64,000 nt of DNA, taken from the NCBI RefSeq assembly GCF_949628215.1, contig NC_134276.1, forward strand, positions 37,526,067 to 37,590,066. Reading direction: 5' to 3'. Position 1 is the first letter of the stretch. Every line of letters starts with the position of its first letter. Shown piece after piece: positions 13,601 through 26,315 of this stretch. Position numbers and translations under genes: made by a program. This DNA comes from Phalacrocorax aristotelis (taxonomy: Eukaryota > Chordata > Aves > Suliformes > Phalacrocoracidae). The notes beneath the pieces are model-generated. The model worked only from the letters and a program-made list of their open reading frames with translations. It had not been told where the DNA came from and searched no databases.

Positions 13601-15490
13601 GTTAATAGGATCCAGGAAGGTCATTCACTTACATGGGAAAGGGATAAGCTATAGAAAAAGGGGATGCTCCCTATATATAGGTCTGCCATTGGAAGATCAT
13701 CTGCCTCCTTCTGTTGGACATCCATTGAGATCTTCATGTCAAAACTAAGGCTACATTTTGCAGATCCTTTTGATTTAAGGTCTTGTTTATGGCTTTTCCC
13801 GTTTATGTATGTGACTGAGTTCGTTGTTCAGAATCACACCATCTCTTTGTCATCACAAAATCCCTTGCTTCATCCTTGACAGCTGCCATCTTTCCCTGCT
13901 TATACCCAAAATGGTATCTCAGATAAATTTTGTGTCCTATGTTCATGAAACTAAGTTTTTTCATGGCCTTTTCCTTATCTGTCACATTGTATATAAAATA
14001 TTTGAAATTCTAGACTTAATTTTCAAGGGTTTCTACATATTATTTTAATTCTATGTTTCAAATAGATATCTTGAAATTTGTCTCCATATTAAGATTTTTC
14101 TCTTCTTAGCATCTACAAAACAATCTTCATTCTTGCAGTTCTTCCTTTTAATTCTTCATCATGGTACGCTTGTCAAACTTGACAATGGTCAAACAACTCT
14201 GAACAGTGCTTGAGTCTGATGACTTACACAGTCATGGCTCTCTGGTATTTCCTTTATATCTGTTTCATTTTAGTGACCCTTGTCTTAGACTTTGGTTTTA
14301 AGCTTTCAGGGAAACAATACATCTATTTTGACTGAATAGTACCTGGAAGCAAAACTCCTCAAAAGGGCTCCCAATTTGTGAATTAAGAATGCCAAAAAAC
14401 CAACAGCTTCAGGTCAGAATGAATACATCTAGCAAGGAAGAGATTCTCTAAGGTATCTACTCTTAATACTGTCTTTCAGTTAGTATCTCATAACACATAT
14501 GACTTACATTGTGTTGGGCTAAAGACATCTGTATAACATTTTTTGACCTGAAGTGTTGCTGATTTCTTGTTTAAATTCCTTTCTATGCAAGGAGCAAGTT
14601 TTCTCATGTTCAACCATTCTAGCACTGTGGTTCAAATAACTGACCAGTTGTCTTATCCCAAAACTCTTTAATGTATTCCTCTCCTGTTAGGTTCTCAAGA
14701 ACTTTTAAAGGAACAAGGTACAAAATACTTTATGCCTCCATAGAAATGCATATACTGCTGGCATATGATAACACTAACAATAGTGTTGGGGTTTTACAGC
14801 TCCTATCAGTGGCAGAGGGAGGCAACACCTCTGACCAATATAGATGTTCGAATAGAGAATCGTCTTACTTATGTAAGCCTGCTATAAATTGTTAAGGAAA
14901 AGCAGGTTGCAATAAGGCCTTGTTACAATACACAGCAGCCTGAACGACCTGGAAGACGCTCTCCTATTTATGAGATTTCTGTCTATATTTTTCCCTCTCC
15001 CTTTCGGTGTTTATTACATCTTCTTTAAGTTTTCTGGTGTCATAGGCTTTTTTAGACCATCTTCTAGCGAAGGAAACTGCTAGAGAATTTACTTTTTTAG
15101 TTTTGCCCCATGTAGGTCTGACCTATTTTACCTTGTTACAGTGATGGACAGTTTCCACATGGCCAAAATTCAGCTTCCAAGATTTCTGTATTAGAAACAA
15201 TGTGGAAGCTTCCCCTTCGTACTCCCTGTACACGTAGGTATAATTCAGGATGCTAGCTTGTAATCAGTGCAGCCATTCCACAGTTCTAGTCAGTTTATTT
15301 TCTATTTAGTGTTTGTTTAAAATCAAAATGGTCTATTCTATATCCATATGATGAAAAATGTCTTCTGGCAAAACAGTCACGAGCAAGTTTATGGAGAGAT
15401 AGATGGGTCCTTAGTTTATATCTTTCATTTCAACATCCCCTACCTCAGAAAAATATTCTTTAGCTAAGGAGGCCATGTTTATTTTGAAGT
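7642..15490. other. Unique non-coding DNA, no gene seen
   Basis: About 7.8 kb without a recognisable gene or interspersed repeat. Simple repeats inside are (ATT)n at 11944-11961 and a T19 run at 13298-13316. The stretch 12700-13150 is more pyrimidine-rich and slightly less AT-rich than its surroundings, but its frames (for example the minus-strand frame 12838-13035) show no domain. Old, unrecognisable repeats may be present. Confidence 0.6.
13298..13316. repeat. T19 homopolymer
   Basis: Nineteen consecutive T. It could be the poly-A tail of a minus-strand retroposed sequence, but no element body is recognisable at lower coordinates and no target-site duplication was seen. Confidence 0.85.
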
Positions 15491-15531
15491 GTGTGGGGGG
15501 TTTTTGTGGTTTTTTTTTTTTTTCCCCCCCA
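15491..15531. repeat. Compound low-complexity tract G-T-C
   Basis: A GTGTG start is followed by a G6 run, T5, a GTGG break, a T15-class run and a C7-class run. The G and C runs can pair around the T-rich middle. Such tracts are prone to sequencing and replication slippage. Confidence 0.8.
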
Positions 15532-15639
15532 AGTACCTGTAATTACTGGATGTAGGCCAATATACTCAATCTTTTCAATGTGTTAACAGTTGCTTTATCT
15601 ATCCTAACAGATGGAAGCTGATTTTGCACTACTTGAATT

Positions 15640-15855
15640 TTGTAAATTGATGCTGCCAGGAACCACTTTGCAAGTGCTATTGAACTTTCACTGGATAAGA
15701 TAACTTAGATCTTTGTTAATTCCATAGAATAATTAAGATTCTCTGTAAGTGGAAACCTTGGACAGGTATATGATGCTTAGAATTACAAAATCTGTTCAAG
15801 AATCATTACCATATCAATGCAGTACATTGATATCATTGTAAAATAGAAATATGCC
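15640..15855 (+). repeat. Unassigned dispersed repeat, copy 1
   Basis: This segment is colinear with 20385-20595. Shared anchors in the same order are TATTGAACTTTC (15678 and 20421), CTTTGTTAATTCCATAGAA (15711 and 20455), CCTTG (15756 and 20494) and TAGAAATAT (15844 and 20581). Spacings differ by only 1-6 bases, and there is weaker similarity between the anchors. The two copies are therefore homologous but strongly diverged. I do not recognise the family; an old SINE, a DNA transposon remnant or an old local duplication are all possible. Ends are approximate. Confidence 0.7.
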
Positions 15856-18800
15856 AGGTATCAGAGCAGTTATAAAACAGTTTGAGCTGTTTCAGCAAGA
15901 TGCATGCTGACCTCAGCCTATAGCAAATAATCTCCTGTTACTTACATGACATTTTCTTTCCGTGCAAATGTTTCACTCTGTGACCCACTTTTCCTATTTT
16001 ATTAATTCAAAAAATACAATATAGTATGTGAAAAAGAGCCAGTTTTGATGAATGTCACAGGTCCATTGCTTTAGGTTGCCAGGGAAAGTTTCCCTTTGGT
16101 GAGCACGTTTTCTGAAAACATTTTATGTTTCCATTTAATGATTGCATCCATTTGCTTTGTTTCTAAGTGTTAGACACATTCATCCTAAATCCAGCCTTAA
16201 TTTATCTACCCTTACCCAGCCTTTAACCACCTGAAACTCATCTGTCCCATACAGTCATACGACCTACTTAATTACTCTGACTACCTGGACATGTAGGTGC
16301 AAAGATTTATTGAGTGTCTTCTCCTTCCCTGGGCAGTCATTTGAGCAATGCCCATACGTGCTTACAAGTGGGAATCGGTGCCTGTCTCCCGTCTACTGAT
16401 CCACTGAGCTGTCTGCAAAGCCATTGTATGGTCATGTCTAATACTAGCTTTCTTTGAGATGGTAGACAGCTGTTGATGATATTTTCTCTTTGTATAATGC
16501 TTCAGTTTTTTATGGTGGGGGAGACAGAACTGGAATGCCAGACACGCTTTCTGAGGGATTTAGATGATCAATTTATACTTAAACTTATAAATCAGAGTAG
16601 ATGAATACTGATAATCCTCCCAGTTTACTTCTGTCTTTAAATTTCCACCAATGGAAAGTGATTAATATTATTTTGTTTTCTTTATCACTTCATAGTTTAT
16701 ACATTTTTGTGTGATTATATTTTTTAATCACAGGACAGAATTCGAAGTGAAGACCTAATGCAAATATTAAATGATGACAGGGGCATATTACTATTCATTT
16801 TTTAGTTTCAAATTCAAAGTATCAATGTTATCCTGTAGGCATAACACTAGTTATAGAACTTAAATGAGAGCAAAAGATAGATTACTGTGAAAATATAGAT
16901 ATATGTAAGTCTTTTCCCCAGAAGTAGGCCATGCAGTAGCTTGATTTTTATGGTATGCTTAGCTGTCATAGGCTGCTTTGAAACCAAGTTAGAGATGCTC
17001 TATATGCTCTGGCTTTAGCCTATGTAATCTTAGCACAGACTAATGTGTGCGATATAGTACATGTTATAAATCAATGGAAAACACTGTGGCATAGATAGGT
17101 CTCTTTGTTATAGGAGTTCTTACTGTATTGATATGATTCCAAAATTTACATTCAAAAGAGAGAATATTCTCATTAAAACAGAAAGGCAAAATATGATACT
17201 CATAAGACAATGACTTTGTGTGTATCTTTAAATGTGTGTATAGGGGAGACTAAGAAAAATGGGTGAATATATATTTAGGTCATAGTATTTAAAATTATAG
17301 AGGGATTTTAAAAGCTTTAAAATGTAATGACATTCACACCTGGGACTTAGTCCTGAAATTTTGTTTCAATGAAGTTAAAATCTCCCTGAGGTTCAGTAGT
17401 CTTAACATTTGAACTTTTAACTTTTCAGTAGCCAGAGAATTGGAAGACAATAAGTTTAGTCTGTTGGTAAGTAGGGAATTAAATTCCAAAACATAACCAC
17501 ACAACATATTGGATATATAATTCCAAACATGAGAAATGGAATAAAGAAATATGAATTTCAAGTAGAAAGCAAAATGCATTTCTAATATCTCATAACAAGG
17601 AGTTTTATTTAGACAGCACCATGCTGAAAAGCAGCTTTCTAAAGCAAGTGTCCTGAAAACTTTCTTCAGTGATTTTCAGCTAGAATTCTGGAATGCAAAA
17701 GGTAAAAGAATCCAAGAGATTTCATAATTTCTCTTATATCAGTGAGGAAACCTGAGGGCTGATGCAAGCTGATGAACCAAGATTTAATGTAATATGGTCA
17801 ATCCATTTTGTACTGATTACAGTCCAAGCAGCTGCATCCTGCCCTATCAGTTACACTTCTCAGAAGGCTGCACTATTTCTAGTGAAAAGAGACATACTAT
17901 GAAATGGGTTGAAATACATGTGTATTTCAAGACAGGCAAAAAATAAGGACAAATTGGAAATGTTAAAAATAAATAAAAGAAAGAAGACCCTTTGTCTAGC
18001 TGCTTTCAAAACTTTTAGAAACTAGATCTACATTGAAAACAACATTGCAGTTGTAAGAGCAGTTTTCAAAATTTAGTATGCTTCTAATTTTTATATAAAA
18101 GACCTATAATATCAATAATGAATAATACAACATACTTTCAGAAGTATACAGATGTGGTCTAACTCAGCTCCCAGTAGTCCAATGCTGAACTAATATAATT
18201 TTTCAAACCTTCAATTCATGGTTCATTCATCAAAATTCTGCTGTCCTTCTTTTCAGGGAAGGTTACTTTACTCCTTTACAGATGAGTTTTGTAAAAGCTA
18301 GCCATTTTGTGATATTTTATCCAATCATTATCTGTTCAAAGGAATAGGAAAACAAAGCAGAGATTAATTCTCAGCAATGAAAATGTAAAGAAATGAGTGG
18401 AACCCTGAGGAGCAGATAGGTTAGAATTCTTCTAAATTATTTAAACTGGGTCTTATGATCGCCTCCATGCAAATCTCCCCAACTGGTATCTGTACATATA
18501 ACCCTTCAGTTATAGGTTCCATGCAGAGCAGATAAGGTGATACCTTCTATCAAAATAAAAAAGTAGATTTTGGTAGAACAATAAATAGTAGGGAAGCTTT
18601 GGACTTACTTTCTCTTATGGAAACAGAACAATAAACGTAGACTTGGGATAACAAATAAAGGATTGATTTTATATTCCTGATTCAAAAAAAAAAAACAAAC
18701 CCCAAAACTTCTGTTATGTTCACTGAGATCATTCCCTCAAACAATTTAAAGATCAGGACATTTTTTAGTCTGTTCTTACTTTTTACAGGACTACAATGAT

Positions 18801-20384
18801 GCTCAATAAGAGCAATCACTTAGGGAAAAAAATCAGCAAATTATAAGGTCCCTTGAGAAAATGCAGCATATTTTTTTTTTTCTTCCCTTTGCAACAGAAC
18901 GCTCTGGTCAGGTCTCAGATAAACCTTGGCTAACTTTTAAATCTGTGGCTGTTCTAAAAACAGCCCTTGAAAACTGTCAAGTGCATGTTTTTCAAATTCA
19001 AATGAGAAAACTCATTTTCTCTGTCACTTGACTGGGCTCTGGGTGTTCTCTGCTTGCAGAACTCATCAATAAAGAAGGCACACCATAAATCACTTTTTAT
19101 TTTATGTGATACCCTCTGTTATTTTGTGGTTAAGTCCAGGCTGTACAATCAGAGGGAATGAATGTCACTTTTAAAGGCATTCATTAAATTCGACAACTTC
19201 TTTTATATTGATATATGTCAACTGCTCACTGGTCAAGTCAACTTCTTTCCACATGGGACCATTTGCAGTGGTTTTAAGTTTTATCGAAGAAAATGCTTTC
19301 CCTCCAATATAAATCATGAAGTTCAACTAATGTACGTTAGAGAACTAAGATGAAATCAGCTATTTTAATTTATGCCAGCTGGGCCACATAAGGTTCACTT
19401 CCTTTTCCAATTGTGTCAATCTAACATGGCTGTCACTCTACACAGATGAAGTATTATGACAGCATTAAACTCATCATGTAGAGAATCATGCAGAGGATTT
19501 ACATCCTTTGTTCTACTTCTTCATTTGCTACTTTAACTAATTTGGTATGCTTAGTTTACCATTTTATAGATAGTTTTCAGTTAAGAGTCATGAAACTTTT
19601 ATTATAAAATGCCATCTTCTGAAGACAGGATAATTTTATGGTCTTGACTGTGTGTGAATACAGAATACACAGTCCAGTAGACTGTGTCATAATAATACAT
19701 TGTACATGTTTTCTTTAAGCTGTTATAGAAACTAATATTTTCTCATTTATCAATAAATGTATATAGATTCCTCCCCCTCCCCACCCAGTTCTTTCCTACA
19801 GCCTCGGCCAATGATCTTGTGCAAGAAAATGTCCTGGTACTGTCTTCCTTCCATTGTTAATTATCACTACATAAAATTATTTGTTTACATGTTAAGAATA
19901 GACTATCACACAGAAGAAACATTATCAGGACTGAAAATGAGAAGATTAGGTTTTTTCATTTGGCACAAATTTTTAAGTAGTTAGAGATTTGCGAATAATA
20001 ATTTATACTAATATATCTTTTCATGTCCTTTTTTGGAAAACACATGTTTTTCTGCACTGTTGCAAAGTGGTATAGACCTTCACTAAGTCAAAAGATGCTT
20101 AAATTTCATTATTTTGAGACTGGGAGAAACCATCTCATGGTATCTATTTATTGATAACATCAGGATTGGATCCAGCTTCAATATGGTCAGCACAACTACT
20201 CAGCTGTAAGGTCACTGCCACGTCACATCTCTAGATGCTGCTCAAGCACATGCTGATGGGTTGGCTACAGCCCCAGAATCTTACCTTCACCTCAGCAAGT
20301 CTGTCCTGAAGTGTCACTGAGAGCTGTACATCAATATGTCCTGCTCTCCCTAATGACCAGCCTTCCGGCCAGATCTTTACAGTG
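15856..20384. other. Unique non-coding DNA, no gene seen
   Basis: The spacer between the two copies of the unassigned repeat. It has only short frames, scattered A and T runs (for example A12 near 18685 and T12 near 18871), no recognised interspersed repeat and no CpG-rich patch. Confidence 0.6.
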
Positions 20385-20595
20385 ATTTTATTAAGCAATC
20401 ATGGTGTGTTTTGTAAGCAGTATTGAACTTTCTTGGGCTGAAATTGGTTTTTTCCTTTGTTAATTCCATAGAAATTATTTACATTACTGCAATCCTTGAG
20501 CAGGTGCTTCTGTTGAAGTTAGCAAATAAAGTTCTTGAGTCATTAGTCAGCTAAATGCAGCATAACAATACAAGTAAATGTAGAAATATACTGTG
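20385..20595 (+). repeat. Unassigned dispersed repeat, copy 2
   Basis: Partner of 15640-15855 in the same orientation, about 4.7 kb away. Longest shared block: the 19 bases CTTTGTTAATTCCATAGAA at 20455-20473. Similarity fades beyond TAGAAATAT at 20581-20589. No ORF, poly-A tail or terminal inverted repeat could be identified to classify it. Confidence 0.7.
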
Positions 20596-22370
20596 TAACT
20601 AACCAAGCATAAAATAATTTGGTTTGCATCTAGGAAACTATCCACCTGACAAAGTATTCTGGCTGTACCTGCAGTGGACTGTTGATGACTTATTCACATT
20701 GTGAGCAGGCTTCCCTGAGCCCACTAGGAAAAGCTGTAATGTTCATTGCTATTCCATCCCAGAACAGGTAATGACTGAAAAACAGTCAATAAATATTAAA
20801 GTGCTGCACTTCAGGCTAATATGATGACAACTGTCCAAAACCAAACAAATATTTAGCTATGTATTTAAAAGCTTAAACAAAATAGTTGAATACTCCTATA
20901 CTCTTATATGTCATTCTGCTCTATCTCCCTTAATTCTGACATCTTGAAGACATAAATGCTGTAGAAAAGGAGTGGGTAAAGAAAAGCTGGATGAGATACA
21001 AAATATATCCAGACAGATTTCAGAGGAAAAAGATAAAACTTAAAAGTGAGATGATGAAGAGAGATGAGTATTCTAAATCACGAATTGAGATCAAAATTCT
21101 GTGCCAAGAAAAATGGGTTTAATCCATGAATCTGATCAAGATTTTGATAGATATTTCAGAAAAAAATATATACTAAATGGGTATGACTGGGCTTTAAACT
21201 CTACCCTTTATTTTTAAATCTTTTTTTTTCCTCTAGTTTGTCAGAGGGGAAAAAAAGTGAATTTTTTTGTCATGAAATCAGTCAAATTGGTAGAGTCAGA
21301 ATTTGGAACCAGAAATATACAACCACATTTTGCATAAACCCATGCTTAAGATGGATACCCCACTGCTACCACATCTTCAAGTCAGGAACCAGTCTTCATT
21401 CCTTTCTGTTCATCAGCGTCTGAGCTGGGATGGTCAACAAAGGATTTCAAACTGTGCAAGTTGTGGAAACAGTTTTATGATGCTGGCATCCAACACATTC
21501 CCCAAACCCAGAAACCATTGTTGAAAATAACTTCTTGAAAACACAAATGAGCCTAGACTTGTCTTCATTTCATTGCTAGATATTTTATGCATATGACTAT
21601 CAAACTATAACTGTCTCCATCATGTAAAAGGTAAAACTAGCTTTATTAAGCAGGGTCAATGAAGTTCAGGTAATGACATCACACAACCTAATAATAAAAT
21701 TAGCTCAACATTTTAGAGAAGGAAAATCTTTAGTAGAAAACTGATTCATCAAAATTGGAATCTTAAGCAATTAGGTTATATTCAGTAGAAAATTCTCTGG
21801 TTTCCTCACAGATATTATTCTCAGCTTTCAGGTGAAAATGTTTCTCTATAGCTACAAGGCCATTTCACAATGCGGACTTTAGACAGATGCTTAAATCTTT
21901 TGCTATTCTGAAAAACACAAAATGCATCATTTCCATGTAGCAGAGCGGAAAAATCTTTATAAAATTCCCCCTACACTCCAACACAATCTGGGATAAAAAT
22001 AGTAAAAGATAAAAAACCCACAGATTTCATTTTGACATTTCCCAGATAGAATGCTTCAAATTAATAGTGTAAAAATCTCAATATTTTCAACACTTCCATC
22101 TTATATTTTTTAACTTTTTGTTTCAAAATATCACTACATTGTTTTAAAATTGCACCAGATAAAGAAGAAAATAGGTAAAGGTCTAAACAAATCCAAACCA
22201 TAATGTTTTGTTGCAGCTCAAACAAAATGTTTCCATTTGACAAACATGATTTTAGTGATCTTTAGTACCTCTGTAAAAACCTGAGAAAGTTCTTTTTCAA
22301 CCCAAGTCAAGTATTTTCATTACTTTTTTCTCCAAGTTCATAATTGAAAAAAAATAAAATCCAGTACTTC
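20596..22370. other. Unique non-coding DNA, no gene seen
   Basis: Ordinary AT-rich sequence between the dispersed repeat and the first solo LTR, with short frames only and no recognised repeat. Confidence 0.6.
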
Positions 22371-22375
22371 CTTAG

Positions 22376-23115
22376 GATATTGGGTATACATGGCAATATT
22401 TGAGGTTAGGAGTAGTGCTGCAGGGGTGGCCTCTATGAGGAGAGGCCAGGACTACCCCATGCCAGACACAGCCATTTGCAGCTGGCCCCAGAAGACCCAG
22501 CATGGCTGAGCCCCTCAGCCAAGATGGTGGCACCCCTGGGAACGTGCACTGAATAAAGAGCAAAGCACTGGACAAACAGAGGAGCAGGGGGTGAAAAAGG
22601 GTGAGAAACAACAGAGGGAACACTGAGGTCAAGAAGGAGGAGGAGGGGGAGGAGGTGCTCCAGGCACCAGAGCAAATATTCCCTGCAGCCCCTGGAAAAC
22701 CCATACAGGAGCAGGGGAAAAATGTGAGGAGGAAAGAGCCTCAGAGAGGAGCTGTTATGGACTGACTCACCCCCCAGTCCCCAACCCAGATGTATACCAC
22801 TCAGGGTGGAGGGGCAGGAGCACAGATAGATGAGCCTGCAACAAAGGAGGGAAGTTGAGGCTGAAAACGCAAGGAGGAAAGGTGTTTTTTAGTGTCTGTT
22901 TTTGTCACCCCTTAAATATATTTTATGTGGCAATATTTTTTTTCCCCCAAGACAAGTCTGTTTTGACCATGACAGTAACTAGTCAGCAATTTCCCTGTCT
23001 TTATTTTGACCCAGGAGCTTTCTATTCCTATTTTCTCCCCATGTCCTGGTGAGAATGGGGAGTAAGTGAGCAGCTGGGTGGGCATTTAGCAGGTATCTAT
23101 GGGTATTTCACCACA
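22376..23115 (+). mobile_element. Solo LTR, ERVL-like avian endogenous retrovirus, copy 1
   Basis: The 740-bp segment aligns end to end with 26316-27114 and with an LTR family I recall from neoavian birds. It starts near ATTGGGTATACATGG and ends CACCACA at 23115. Shared marks include GCAGGGGTGG, ATGCCAGACACAGCC, CAAGATGGTG, AAGTTGAGGCTG and AGTCTGTTTTG near the 3' end. It is flanked by a near-perfect 5-bp target-site duplication, CTTAG (22371-22375) and CTCAG (23116-23120), as expected for ERVL integration. No primer-binding site or gag/pol follows, so it is a solo LTR left by recombination. The sequence is GC-richer than its surroundings, which explains the longer open frames here; they are not genes. 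The first two bases have decayed from the expected TG to GA. Confidence 0.85.
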
Positions 23116-26100
23116 CTCAGGTCTATTTAAAGAGTTCATTACTTTTCAAGGAATAAAAAAGAAAAATGTTTTTGAAATATTAGGGAAGGGAAAATGTACT
23201 AAAATTTTAGTATAAGTTGATGTGTTTAATCAAATTGGAGAATACGTTCAGATATTATTCAGAGTGTATTTCCAACATAGGGAGCAGAGTGGAGCTCCTT
23301 AGGAAGTCTGGGCTTTTTGTCACTTCTCTGGAGCTGTCCTGTAGAATGTGTTCACACTATGTATCTGTACTCAGGACCAGGCTATGTACTACCGTGTGCT
23401 TTCAGTCAATGCAATTAGCACAAATAAATAATTTTCCCTTTCTCCCTTCAGTACACAAATCCAGCAGCCACTTCAACAGGTATCCTTCTCTCTTTTTTTT
23501 TCCGTAGAGGAAGTCTTAAAAGTATGGGAGGATAAAGACAACAAAGAGGACTCAGTGTTCAACTGCTATAGTATCAGTATTCCTGGCTCTAAGCAAGAGG
23601 GCTAGAAAGGCAATAATGAACTACACATCCTCTGCCTTTCTTTCACATTCTTTTGATTAGAAAATATGGCCAGAAATTTTCATGATTATTTGATACATAA
23701 ATAAATAGCTTATGCCCTCTACTGTGAAAATCCAAGGCCCCTCTTTTGAACCGACTCACATCTCTTCTTTGTGGGCCAGGTTCAGTGTTTGCACACAGTA
23801 ACACAGTATAAATTATGCAGGGATAACGATTCAAGAACTCAGGAAGGACTTTTAAAAAACTTACTGTCTGCAAGGCACACCTGTGCTTCTTTACTTATTA
23901 ATATGCATTTCTTTGTTTCTATATTTATATTCAGAACACTGGTAAGGGCAGGCTGGGAGAGGATAGTTTTTGAAGATGCTACCAATAAAAGTTACAAAAA
24001 TAAGTGGGGAAAGGTTTTAAAATAAGCACAAAACAAAATCTTCGAACAAAACAATGCAAACTCAGAATTAAAAGTGGGAGTCTCTACAGTTATATAGACT
24101 TTGGACTCTGCTAAACATCTATAAGTTCATCTTCCAAGGGAAGATGTATTTGCAAAAGGGAATGATGAGATTTCTGCATCTGAAATACTTTAAGTCTGAC
24201 GTACATTTTTATGCATGTAGTGAAGGAACAGTGATTGCCGTAATCTGTAAGGAGAGATTCCTGCTCCTATACTCGAGTGGTTAGCAACAGCTTGGCAAAT
24301 AGTTTATAGATGTTACAGATACGGAAGGTTAAAGTTGTCTTGCCTTAGAGCTTAGGAGCTTTTGTTGGTTTTTGATAAGAGTTAAGTCTGTTCACAGTGA
24401 GGAATTATGGAAATAAGGGGCAGGAAATATTTAAAAAAGGGAACACATTTCCTTTTGTACATATAAGCATTCATCCTGCCCAGAGAACTGTGGAGTGTTG
24501 CGAGTGCAAAGTAAAATGTGTTGAACACAAGAGCCTGACTCTGCACTATTGAAACTGCCGGGCTGCTGAATTACTCCTGCTTAAGAATACTCTTTTGGGC
24601 ACTGTAAAAATTATAAATGATAACCGCAGCAGAAGCAATACATATAAGTGGAACTCTGAGCTATGCACCACATTTGACATGCTGAGGATGGCATATTACC
24701 ATGACTTGCTAAACACCCTGCCTACAGCTCTGCTTAGCTACTGGCCACATGAAGTAAAGAGTAACCTGGGGAATCTGAGTGCACCGGGTACACAGGATGG
24801 TACCCAGGTCTTCACCTTGTCAACACACATCACACTGAAATGGCACAGACAATACATCACTCCTAGTGAAATTAAAGGAGTCCCAGGGAAGAGTATAGTC
24901 ATATTATATATTTAGATCTCTTTTATTCCAATACAGTTCTATGGCAGATAGGCAAGCATACTTCCCTTTGGTAAAGACCCTCAAATTTTGTTTGCTAAAA
25001 CCCCTAATTTCCCAACATTTTTTCACCTTATTTAATTGTAAGTTTTCTTCTATTAAAAAAAAAGGAATTATATATATAAGGCAGAAAATCTTTAACACAT
25101 CTTCACATCAGAAATAAGTTGATATATGCTAAAAATCTTAAATGCCATTTGAAGAACTACAGATTACGTATTTAAAACCTATTGCCCAACACTAGAAATC
25201 CCTACATTTACATATTCAAGCTGCCGAAGAACCTTAAATGTCTACTCAAAACTGCCTAGATCTAGGGAGCACTGAACAGATGATGCCTTGGTTTATATCT
25301 CAGCTCTGTCAGTACGTAACAACTAGATAGTTTATACTCTGAACTGCCCATTTGAGACTGACTCATCTGAGTTCTCAAGTCGTGTCTATTGGGTTGAACC
25401 TAATAGAAGCTACTGGTGAAAGATGCTGTACTCCCTTTTGGCCTCTTCAATTTTTATACAGGAATCTACTGGTTAGAGCATGCACCTGTGCCCCTGGAAT
25501 ACTGTGTCTGAATTTTCACACTGCTGTAGGGAGCTGAACATATCACCAGAAACATCTGTTAACCAATAGGCTATTTGGAATTCAAAACAGGTCTTCTCAA
25601 GTTCATCTGTTTGAAAATGTTTTGCTTATATAAAACTTGTGCAATATTTATGGAACAAGGATTGGAATTTCATTCTCTTTCACTCTGTCTTACTAATTAC
25701 CACCAGCCTATGACTAATTTCAACATTTCATACTGAAGATGCAGTTCCGCTTGATCAGCATGTCTTAACACATCAAGCTTATGATCTTTATTAAGCATCC
25801 AAATATCTAGAAATCTTATCATAAAACACCTAAAGTGGAATTTATGTGACCAAACAGAGGCAGCTGAGTTAACTTTATTGTCAGATAGAAATAAACACTT
25901 TTAGTGGAAGAAGCCTACCTTTAGGTGGCCATCTATGTGGTCATCTGTGGTCAGAAGAATTTAACCCTAAAAGAACCTCTCTCTTTCCTTGAATTGTGAA
26001 GTGTATCTGGAGCAATCAGCTCAGCTGTAGGTGACTGGCCTGCAGGTGTCTAAAGTTTTATGAGGTAAGTTCCACCACTTTCAGTATCCATACTTTTTCT

Positions 26101-26315
26101 GGATCTAATGTCACACCTGTATGGAAAATTTTTACCTGAATTATTTGAACAGCTATAAAAAAGAGCCAAACTGTTGTTTTCGGGAGTAGATTTTCCTTTA
26201 CCGAGTGGATACAAGTTTCTTCGTTAATTTTGTCTTACACAAGAAAGAAGAACAGCTGTTACTCCTTTCCTTATCAATATTAATGTATTAGTGCCTGAAA
26301 TGTAAGTTTTCCCTC
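23116..26315. other. Unique non-coding DNA between the two solo LTRs
   Basis: The 3.2 kb between the LTRs was checked as a possible provirus interior. No primer-binding site follows the first LTR and no polypurine tract was seen before the second. No frame resembles gag, protease, reverse transcriptase or integrase. Composition returns to the AT-rich background. The frame 24595-24915 on the plus strand (106 residues) has no recognisable domain. The stretch is best read as host DNA into which two LTR elements inserted separately. Confidence 0.7.

Noticed and set aside
22372..22704. 110- and 80-residue minus-strand ORFs
   Set aside because: They lie within the GC-richer solo LTR and are antisense shadows; no domain.
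24595..24915. 106-residue ORF on the plus strand
   Set aside because: No recognisable domain or splice context, and a length expected by chance in 64 kb.
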